Of a DNA stretch of 26,639 bases, positions 20,201-26,639 are shown one piece after another. The first letter of the stretch is position 1. Each line of letters opens with the position of its first letter. A program made the position numbers and the translations under genes. Source of the DNA: Heterotrichella gracilis (lineage: Eukaryota > Sar > Xanthophyceae > Tribonematales > Xanthonemataceae); NCBI GenBank assembly GCA_032358255.1, contig JAULBX010028791.1:1-26639 (forward strand). The letters run 5' to 3'. A model generated the notes under the pieces. The model saw only the letters and a list, made by a program, of their open reading frames with translations, was not told where the DNA came from and ran no database searches.

Positions 20201-23200
20201 GTGGGTGTGCAGTGGTGTGGCGCTGTCGCGAATGCCTGCCAGGCTCTGGGATTGGTCGGCTGCAAGTGACAATGGGCTTCAGGTTTCCCCATGCGTTCGT
20301 ATACGGTTTGTGATAGGGGCGTGTAAGAATGTCAGGTTCCATGTTTTATGGGTTTTGTGGTTGTCTAGGCAGGAGGCAAGGTGTCAGTCAACATGAGGAA
20401 TGATAAATAACGCCGCATCCCACCATAAATGTAGAACATTTCTTGATCTACTCCACGATTTTGGACCATCACAAAGACCGCACCTTCCGCCTCCGCCAGG
20501 TGAGTCAGCTGCCCCCCACTCGAGCTACTCCGCCCCCCCTGCACATCCCTCCCCTCCTCATTTCCCCCATTCCTTCCCTGGCCACCTCCCCTCCCCTCCC
20601 CAGTGATGGCGCCACGCCCCCCTGAGCTGGGCTCGGCGCCCCGCTTTTTTCTTGCGTTCACTGTCCTCCCCCTGGCTGGTGGGGATGGCTGGTGCCGCGC
20701 GGGGCTGACAGCATTTGCACCCTGCTGCGGGACCCCCTGGGAAATGCCGGAAAATTTGCGACATGGCGGCGTACTGGCTGGACAACACCTATTTTGCATG
20801 AGAAAATGTCCCAGCCATACTATCTGCATGTCAGTGGCACGGCACATTGTAATGTAGTTTGCCAAAAGACGCGCTCCAAAGCAGCAAAAACAAGTAAACA
20901 AATAACAAAAAGACGCCATTCCCCGCACCTGCGTCCCCGGCGGCAGCAGGGATTGCAGGTGCGTGGCCTCAAGGCGCGCAAGGTATACATTGCACAGCAG
21001 GGTGGACAGGATGGATTTTATTTTCCTCTTGAAAATGCAACCATTATAGGATTATCCAGCAACAGTGAAGCAAACAAAAAAAGAAATTCCTCCCCCGCAC
21101 CTGCGTCCCCGGCGGCAGCAGGGATTGCAGGTGTGTGGCCTCCAGGTGTGCCAGGTACACATTGCACAGCAGGGTGGACAGGGTGGAGCCCTGCGGGATG
21201 CCCCTGGACTGCGCCGCCCACACCCTGCCCAGCTTGATGAGATTGGACTGGAGGTGGTCAGAGAGCAGCTGGAGGACCTCCCCTCTGGTGATCCTGCTGT
21301 ACACCACCTGGAGAAGGGCACGGGGAGGGTTTAGGGCTAGGGTTTAGCAGCAGGATGGTTACAAGATGGCAGGGAAGGTTGAGCCTTGTGGTATGCCCTG
21401 TATTAGTGCCGCCCACACCCTGCCCAGCTTGATGAGGTTGGACTGGAGGTGGTCGGAGAGCAACTGCAGCACCTCCCCTCTGGTGATCCTGCTGTACACC
21501 ACCTGGGAAGGGCACGGGGAGGGTTTAGGGTTTGGGGTTTTGGGTGGTGTGGGAGGAGCTGCAGCGACCTCCCTGCGGCTGATCCTGCTGTACACCACCT
21601 GGAAAGGGAAGGGGGAGGGGGGCGCTTGTGACATGATGCCCCCCAACCAACCCATAACGAACACTTAGAATCACAAGCACCGTCACACTGATTGCACCTC
21701 CTTTCTGCTGATCCTGTTCTACACAGCGGATGAAAGAGGGTTTAAGGTTGAATGGTTTAAGGTTTACCTGGTCCATGTACACCTTGTTGGTGGAGGTGCG
21801 CGCGACAGAGCGGATGAAGGAGGGGAAGTCAGCTGGGGCCACCCCACCCCCCACCACCCGCCTGCGGTACGCCACCCGCACGCTGCCACCGGCACGCACG
21901 ACCTGCACACCAGAACCCTTGGTGAAACCCTCATGAAACGGTTGGTGCTGCCCATTGTTCACAGCGCTCGCAAAGCCTGAGGTGGAACCGTATTGGACCT
22001 CTTTTCGAAACTCTTGGTAAAACCCCCTTGGAACCCTGTCTTAAAACCATCAAATTCCTTGATATACAGCCGATAAACCACATTTTTAATTCCTTGCTTA
22101 CCTCTGCGTATTTCACCACCAGATACGACTCCTGGGTGAGCAGGGGCCTAATGATCCCTAGCAGGCGCCGCACATCCACGCTGTCAAATGCGCCCTTCAC
22201 ATCAACGCTCACGATGTACATTGGAGGGGGGCACCCGCCACCACCACCTCCATCACCACCACCATGTGCACCAACAGGGGAGGTGGGTGCCGAGGCTGTG
22301 GCTGTGGCTGTGGCTGCAGCTGTGGCTGCAGCTGTGTGGGTGGGGGTAACCCAGGTGGATCGCCAGCGTTTGAGGAAGGGGTGTAATTGGCGGTAGGCAT
22401 CGTTGTAGCCAAATACTGACCCCCCCAGGGTGCTCGGGGCAGCATTCACCTCGTACCTGAGAACCTACAAGAGGGGAGGATGGATTTTCATAACACCCCC
22501 GCTTTTGCTAGTCGGTCATAACAGATGGTTGGTGCTTGGTCAAAAGTGGTGGTGTTGTGGGAGGTGTCATGTCCCCCCCCCTCATCTCCACACACACACA
22601 TGTCAGCGGCTGCGGAACCTGGTATATATCCTGGAGGCGTCATTTTCTGGTTTACTCATGCACATGGGGGTCCATACATACACGTACCGTGCCAGCAGTG
22701 CCTGATACACGTCCTAAACAGTTGATGACAAAACCCTAAACCCTAGACCCCAGCCACTGGCAGCGGTACCTGGTACACGTCCTGCAGGTGCGAGTTGACT
22801 GGCTTGAAGGCCAGGCGAACCCTCCTGCCCTGCCCCCCGCCGTTGGCCCGCCGCCGCACCCCACCGGCTGTGCCTGTGGCTGTGGCTGTGGCTGTGGCTG
22901 TGGAGGCTCTGGGTGTGGTGAACTGGACGGTGGTTCGGCAGCCCAGGTTGCTGATTGGGCGCATCGCTGCGGGTGGGGCTAGGGTTTAGGGTTTGGTATG
23001 TAGGGTTCTTCCGCAGCCCAGGTTGCTAAATGGGCGCATGGCTGCGGGTGGGGGGCAAGGGTTGCGCAAGGTGTAGGGTGTTGCTCCAAGGGGCGTGCGG
23101 TCTAACATGCCCATACAAGTGCACACAATACTCACATTGTTCAGCTTGGGCAGCACATCCTTAAACCCTAACCCTGAGCCCTACACCCTAAACTCCGAAA

Positions 23201-26200
23201 GCTACACCCTAAAACCCTGCATCCGCCACCGTTCAGCTTGAGCAGCAGCCTGCAGCATGTTCCTGAAGCCTAGCCCTTAGCCCTTACTTTAAACCCTAAA
23301 CCCCTCACCATTCAGCTTGGGCAGCAGCCTGAGCCTGGCCGGCCCCAGCAGCCTTGCCTGCAGCATATCCCTTGCTGTGCGCGTGGCTATGGGTGTGTAG
23401 AGGGTGGAGCGCAGGGAGGCCAGGGATGCGGAGCGCAGGCGGGACCACACGGGCTTCCTGTGGTGGGGGGTGGGGGTTGTTGAGGGGATTCGAACGCTGG
23501 AGGAGAGTGGGGAGGTGGGAGGAAGGGGGTTGATGAGAAATAGGACTGGAAAGGGCATGGTCAAGCAGGGTGCGTGAGGTGTGAAGCGGAGGGTAGCCAT
23601 TGACGCGGAGCGCACGCGGGACCACGGGTTGTGGGGCTCAATATCCTAGGGGAGAGTATGTGGTATAAAGGTGATAAAAATCAGGCCTAGAACCCTCCCA
23701 TCACCCCCTCCCCTCCTCCCTACCTGTAGTACATCACCTCTTGGCGCGCTGCCTCAGACTCGGTGACATAAAAGTGTGCACGCAGGAGGGGGCAGACCAG
23801 TGCTGCCATGACCCACCCCACCCACAGTGCCAGGTGGCGCTGCCAGGAGGAACGCTGGCTAGGAGGAGTGGGGCCGCCTGCGAATGAGGCACATTATCAT
23901 AGACCCAATTTAATAACGTTACATTGATATCATTCAACTCTTGTGGTTTTTAATGAGTCTCACAAAATGGATATAGGTGAGATGTTTGCACCGCATGGCG
24001 CTCAGCATGGACAGCATGATTGCAGTCATGATTGTGATTGCTATTGCATTTTATACATGGAATTGTTATTCTTCTACCTGTGTCACATTGAGGTGCCTTA
24101 ATTCCTTTAAACGGTGTAAATCGCAAAAAACAAATTGACAATGGAGTTGTAATCTTTCCTTCAATGGACATGCAATCCCATCCCCAGGTATGGAAATTGA
24201 AGAGGCACCCCCCTTTGCGCTTTGCCCATGTCATTTTATAAATATTAAGAATGTAAACATAAATGTCATAGGATGTACCGTGATTGTGAATCACATTTTG
24301 TGAATTGGGCAGGCACCCACCTGTGCGCCTTGCCCATGCCATGCTGCCGGTCTTGATCCCCTGCATAGCCTGGTGCACAGTCATCTGCTCAAAGCGCCTC
24401 AGCTGCACAAACCTGCCCAGGGTGCCCCGCAGGGCCCGCTGGTCGGCCTTGTCACCCAGCAAGGCAGCAGGGATGATGTGGCGCACCACCGACCACAAGA
24501 ATGCCGTCACCTGCAAGGGGAGGAAATGGAAGAAATTTAACAAGGGTGGCAATGCCAACAGCCATCCCGGTGGCATTCCCCAAGTTGAAAAGCCAAATGC
24601 GCGAGAAGGCGCAATTGACAGCATGGCTCAAACACCAAGCGCACAAATTTGGATTTTAACGCTTTCAGAGCTGTTCAGAAACCATAAAAGAAAACCTAAT
24701 GTTTTATTATATATAAAGAGCTACAATAGAATGTCACCTGCTTGTGCGGCACCGCAATGTCCAGATTGGTAGGCGGGCGCTGAGGAGGGGCGGTGGATAT
24801 GCCTGGGCCCATACTGTGGGGCTGAGGGTTGTCGCCAGTTGGGGATGGGAGTGGATCCACAATTGGGGATGGTATGGGAGCTGGGGATGGGATAGCATCC
24901 CCGCTGTGGTGGGCAGCTGGTGCTGGGATTGGCTCCTCGCTAGGCTGTGAATGGTAACCAGTCGGGGATGGGATAAGATCCCTGCTGGGGTATGGCTGCT
25001 GGACGGCTGAGGATGGTCTGGCAGCTGGGGATGGGGCAGGCCCTACAGCACCTTCAACACAAATATGAGCCGATGGATATGGGTCTGCGTAGAGGGAGGG
25101 GAACAGCACGGGAGTGCCAGAGGGGACTGGGGCCGAACGAGTGGTGGTGTTGTACACTGAGGGGAACAGTGCTGCGGAGCACCCGGCACCAATTGGAGCA
25201 CCATAGAGCGCTGCTGGGTTGGACCCAATGGACCCAATGGATCCAATGGTGACGGGTGATTGCTGCAGCAAGGATGGAGATGAAGGATGCGTTGGCACTG
25301 CTGGCGTTGCTGCTTCTGGATCAAGTGATAATGCTGCTGAGTTGGCTCCATATGGAGCACGTGGTGGCGTTGTGAAGCCATCTGGCGCCATGTCAGACAG
25401 AGGACCAAGCTGCTGATTCGTGATCTGCTCCTCCAGTTGCATTGCATCCCCGGGGTTCACCTCGTCCAAGGCCACGTACATCTCCTCGCCCATTTCCACC
25501 CCTGGCATGGCACCCACTGCTGGGTTGGCAATAGAGTGTGGCATGTGGTCAGAGGTGGCCAATGCACCACCTGACACGTGGTCCGAGGCCTGGTGGGGTC
25601 TGGTTTGGTCAGAGTGGCTGGCTGGCGTGGCCTGTTGTGTGGCGCCTGGTAGGTCCGAGGCATGCTGGGAGCCGTTGACCACTGGCGGCAAGGGGCAGTG
25701 GTGCTCCAGCAGCAAGCCAAAGGGACACTTGCCGGCATTTCCTGCAAAAGACACAAATTTTATTTACTCACATAGTTTGGTATACGCATTGAGAATTCGA
25801 CACCCGAATCGTAAGTGGTCATGCATGTGATTCCTCTGATGACCACTAACAAGTCAATGCTGAAATTCTGGTTCTTATCTATATGTGGACACACAGCGCG
25901 CTCCTATGGCACATTTATTATGTGCATACCATGGTGTGGGAGCAGCAGGATCTACCAGAACTCCACCAGCACATGCACGCGATCATCACCATCAGGACCC
26001 AATCCAATCCGCAATCCTTCCATTCATGTGGCAGTCACCCCTTTGTACCACTTACAATCCAAACAGAAAGGCTTTCCCAGCCGTCATCGGCTTATTGCCT
26101 CGAGTGTCCCTGAAAGGCACACAGTTGGGACACTAGGTCCACAATGCCATGACTAGTAGAGGGAGTCAGTTTGTACCACTTACTTATGAGCTTTTCCAGC

Positions 26201-26381
26201 AGCGGTAGCAGGCAGCGATGGGTCCGCCCTATGCGCTTGGGTACCCCAGGCAAGGCGGCAGCGCGGGCTCTCCTGGGTCCACCTGCCTGGGGCTGGAACA
26301 GCGGGTTGTGCTTTGTTAGGAAGATGGCAGCATACAGCACCTTGGCCCCCTTAGGATGGCTCTGTAGGACGTTCAGGATGT
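17254..26381 (-). CDS. TERT: Telomerase reverse transcriptase (TERT), 15 exons, 5' end beyond window
   Basis: TERT is the catalytic subunit of telomerase and copies telomeric DNA from its RNA template in the nucleus. Exons in transcript order: 26381-26184, 25741-24738, 24510-24321, 23877-23724, 23457-23309, 22966-22770, 22464-22102, 21902-21768, 21307-21101, 19978-19891, 19471-19302, 18952-18890, 18483-18367, 17960-17806, 17476-17254. Every junction is in phase, giving 1,136 residues to a TGA at 17254-17256. One intron (after 19891) uses a GC donor. Visible in order are CP, QFP, T, 1, 2, A, B', C, D, E and the C-terminal extension. Catalytic Asp residues are intact (D718; D873 and D874 of the visible protein). 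The TEN-domain exons are missing off the right edge. GIPQGS in B' and WCGLL in motif E separate it from retrotransposon enzymes. No disabling lesion was seen. Confidence 0.96.
17561..17641 (-). repeat. Exon echo: copy of the TERT last-exon start
   Basis: Matches 17391-17464 over about 75 bases (plus strand cccagtgcgcaagtgaaggc versus cccagtgcgcgcgtgaaggc). A small insertion breaks the frame. It sits in the last TERT intron, about 170 bases upstream in transcript sense. Confidence 0.8.
18144..18198 (-). repeat. Exon echo: copy of the TERT exon-14 start
   Basis: Matches 17909-17963 (gggcagcgccaacacgtggt versus gggcagcgccgacacgtggc on the plus strand), including the exon edge at aaggcctg. The acceptor CAG of the original is not kept. 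Confidence 0.75.
18621..18655 (-). repeat. Exon echo: copy of the TERT exon-13 start
   Basis: Plus strand tttgagggaaagctggtgac matches cttgagggacagctggcgac at the start of exon 13 (18458-18490), continuing into the acceptor region. Confidence 0.65.
18975..19159 (-). repeat. Exon echo of TERT exon 12 with telomere-type repeats
   Basis: Plus strand 19038-19104 (gtgagtgaactggccaggtg..gtggcctgcagg) is a diverged copy of exon 12 at 18906-18963. TTTAGGG-type units flank it at 18975-19015 and 19127-19159; in transcript sense these are CCCTAAA, and one lies about 35 bases above the exon-12 acceptor. Confidence 0.7.
19783..19890 (-). repeat. In-frame 108-bp partial duplication of the TERT motif C exon
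   Basis: The 3' part of the motif C exon (LFITPSRTAAEALVLRLLQG) is repeated 108 bases downstream in transcript sense as LFITPSRTAAEALVLKLLQG, with an open frame between the copies. Both end CAAG followed by a GC donor (GCAAGC and GCAAGA). Splicing from the second donor would add 36 residues between motifs C and D without changing frame. The catalytic TDD is only in the first copy. The shorter form matches normal TERT spacing. Confidence 0.85.
20939..21025 (-). repeat. Exon echo: copy of the TERT B' exon 3' end with donor
   Basis: Reads STLLCNVYLARLEATHLQSL in transcript sense, 162 bases beyond the original, ending at the same donor (acgcag then GTGCGG). A stop codon lies between the copies, so it cannot simply extend the exon. 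Confidence 0.85.
21328..21346 (-). repeat. Telomere-type repeat upstream of the TERT B' acceptor
   Basis: In transcript sense, CTAAACCCTAGCCCTAAACCC lies 20-40 bases before the acceptor of the B' exon (ttctccag). Confidence 0.7.
21372..21502 (-). repeat. Exon echo: copy of the TERT B' exon 5' half with acceptor
   Basis: Keeps the acceptor (cttcccag) and reads VVYSRITRGEVLQLLSDHLQ through GIPQGST, then runs to a stop at about 21359. It lies 195 bases upstream of the true exon in transcript sense and is in the right phase to be spliced from exon 8. Use would yield a protein truncated before motif C. Confidence 0.85.
21521..21541 (-). repeat. Telomere-type repeat upstream of the decoy B' acceptor
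   Basis: Plus strand gggtttagggtttggggttt. In transcript sense the CCCTAAA precedes the copied acceptor by about 20 bases, the same arrangement as at the true B' acceptor. Confidence 0.65.
21553..21728 (-). repeat. Exon echoes: two short copies of the TERT B' exon start
   Basis: 21553-21598 reads VVYSRISRREV in transcript sense with a kept acceptor (ttccag). 21694-21728 is a more degraded version (ctcctttctgctgatcctgt on the plus strand). With the true exon and the copy at 21372-21502 they make four graded copies of one exon start. Confidence 0.75.
22605..22750 (-). repeat. Exon echoes of the TERT motif-2 exon 3' end, plus telomere-type repeat
   Basis: Two copies (22607-22642 and 22686-22718) of the exon end at 22755-22790 are seen; all contain cctgatacacgtcct-like sequence (true: cctggtacacgtcctgcagg). 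A telomere-type unit AAACCCTAAACCCTAGACCC at 22731-22750 lies between them and the true donor. Here the plus strand is C-rich, opposite to most TERT introns. Confidence 0.7.
22981..23052 (-). repeat. Telomere-type repeat and echo of the TERT motif-2 exon start
   Basis: AGGGTTTAGGGTTT at 22981-22994 places CTAAAC about 18-20 bases before the acceptor (cccgcag) in transcript sense. 23007-23052 is a copy of the exon start with acceptor (gggcgcatggctgcgggtgg versus gggcgcatcgctgcgggtgg). Confidence 0.75.
23132..23302 (-). repeat. Exon echoes of the TERT motif-1 exon 3' end, with telomere-type repeats
   Basis: Copies at 23132-23160 and 23226-23270 repeat the exon end at 23309 onward (plus strand cattcagcttgggcagcag), each with the donor (rc CTCAC or similar) nearby. 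CCCTAAA-like units fill 23161-23215 and 23274-23302. Confidence 0.8.
23578..23634 (-). repeat. Exon echo: copy of the TERT motif-1 exon start
   Basis: Plus strand gcggagcgcacgcgggaccac matches gcggagcgcaggcgggaccac of the true exon (about 23428-23448). In transcript sense it reads WSRVRSASMATLRFT against WSRLRSASLASLRST. The acceptor is degraded. Confidence 0.8.
24203..24234 (-). repeat. Exon echo: copy of the TERT QFP exon 3' end
   Basis: Reads MTWAKRKGGCLFN in transcript sense, against MAWARRTGGCLPN across the true exon-intron junction at 24321. The donor GT has been changed (GGGGGGTG in place of AGGTGGGT). Confidence 0.7.
24825..25060 (-). repeat. Degenerate peptide repeats in the TERT CP-QFP linker
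   Basis: Within exon 2, plus-strand words like agctggggatgg and tcggggatgggat recur at irregular spacing, encoding repeats such as IPSPTGYHSQ, IPSPAPIPSPI and LPSPTGDNPQ. A separate triplet of a 9-base unit (ggacccaat) at about 25220-25246 encodes IGSIGSIGS. These suggest that the linker grew by slippage. Confidence 0.65.
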
Positions 26382-26594
26382 CTGCAGGGGGGACAACCAC
26401 TGTGTCAATCAAGCTGGGTGTCACTGAGGACAGGGACATGTAATCACACAAATTGAAAACACATGCGTGAATATACATCAGATGCTGGTAAACATGCATA
26501 TATTACATCTAATACGTGCATGATTGCAAAATCCAATGAAAGTCACATAAACACATAATCATTATGCAAAGAATGTATTTATATGAATTTTACC

Positions 26595-26639
<45 letters not shown>
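26382..26639 (-). other. TERT intron sequence and AT microsatellite at the right edge
   Basis: No further TERT exon is visible. An alternative acceptor at 26423/26424 (tcctcag) would extend exon 1 by 14 residues (TPSLIDTVVVPPAD) in the same phase. From 26596 to the end is an uninterrupted (TA)n tract of about 44 bases, probably where the assembled sequence stops. Confidence 0.6.

Larger units (their letters stand above)
19302..23457 (-). other. TERT: TERT reverse-transcriptase domain exons 5-11
   Basis: Motif 1 (ARLRLLPKLN) and motif 2 (MRPISNLGCRT) are split by an intron. The exon at 22464-22102 carries LGGSVFGYNDAYRQLHPFL and motif A (YIVSVDVKGAFD, Asp718), separated by a Thr/Ala/Gly-rich insert at about 669-711. 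A second low-complexity insert (TATATATG...) follows motif 2. Motif B' is SRGIPQGSTLSTLLCNVY, motif C is LLRLTDDFLFITP, motif D contains GFPDYGCYVNPSKT, and motif E is VRWCGLLINCQTLELQ. The palm and primer-grip residues expected for an active enzyme are all present. Confidence 0.95.
23724..26381 (-). other. TERT: TERT RNA-binding domain (TRBD) exons 1-4
   Basis: Residues 1-66 (exon 1) end LLPLLEKLIR, then exon 2 opens NAGKCPFGLLLEHHCP, the CP motif. A linker of about 315 residues rich in Pro, Ser and Ala follows (roughly 85-400). Exon 3 (401-463) holds the QFP region (IIPAALLG, FVQLRRFEQMTVHQAM, IKTGSMAWARR). Exon 4 holds the T motif (HFYVTESEAARQEVMYYR, 498-515). These surfaces bind telomerase RNA in known TERTs. 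The CP and QFP motifs are normally a few tens of residues apart, so the linker is a lineage-specific insertion. Confidence 0.9.

Noticed and set aside
19783..24234. Exon copies as assembly artefacts
   Set aside because: Copies differ by roughly 5-25 percent substitutions and indels and have different periods at each site, which a simple misassembly would not produce; still worth confirming with long reads.
17254..26381. Reverse transcriptase as part of a retrotransposon
   Set aside because: The T motif, WCGLL motif E, TERT C-terminal extension and 14 spliceosomal introns fit TERT; no integrase, RNase H, endonuclease, gag-like protein or terminal repeats were seen.

Overview
The window looks like nuclear DNA of a green alga. 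It holds three intron-rich genes with canonical GT-AG introns, plus a few GC-AG introns. Short stretches of the plant/algal telomere unit (CCCTAAA/TTTAGGG) are scattered through introns and intergenic DNA. I could not fix the species; a prasinophyte or other chlorophyte with expanded introns fits, and Cymbomonas-like is only a guess. All exon models were built by hand from reading frame, splice sites and intron phase.

Layout. (1) Positions 1-460: the probable first exon of a minus-strand gene running off the left edge, with a TATA box behind it. (2) 2847-9013 (possibly to 9133), plus strand: a 10-exon gene for a protein of about 805 residues, with an arginine-rich N-terminus that looks like an organelle-targeting peptide and an alpha-helical body resembling FASTK/OPR-type RNA-binding solenoids. 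The family is not firmly recognised. (3) 10973-14906, plus strand: a 9-exon gene for a class III nucleotide-cyclase-like domain followed by a membrane module. The cyclase domain has lost the residues needed for catalysis, and one exon does not stay in frame. (4) 17254-26381, minus strand: the best-supported gene, telomerase reverse transcriptase (TERT), with 15 exons in perfect phase and about 1,136 residues visible. CP, QFP, T, 1, 2, A, B', C, D and E motifs and the C-terminal extension are all present. The N-terminal TEN-domain exons lie beyond the right edge.

The most unusual signal is architectural. Many introns of all three genes contain one to four diverged copies of the edge of the neighbouring exon, usually with the splice site itself. 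I call them exon echoes. About twenty are listed. Some keep working-looking splice sites and could give alternative or decoy exons; one, in TERT, is an in-frame 108-base duplication directly after catalytic motif C. A second signal is that the telomere-type repeats often sit 15-35 bases upstream of 3' splice sites, where their CTAAAC/CTAAC would serve as branch points. Both invite testing with RNA-seq.

The genes do not form a pathway. The organelle-protein and cyclase-like genes are co-directional, and the cyclase-like gene converges on TERT across a 2.3-kb gene-free interval.
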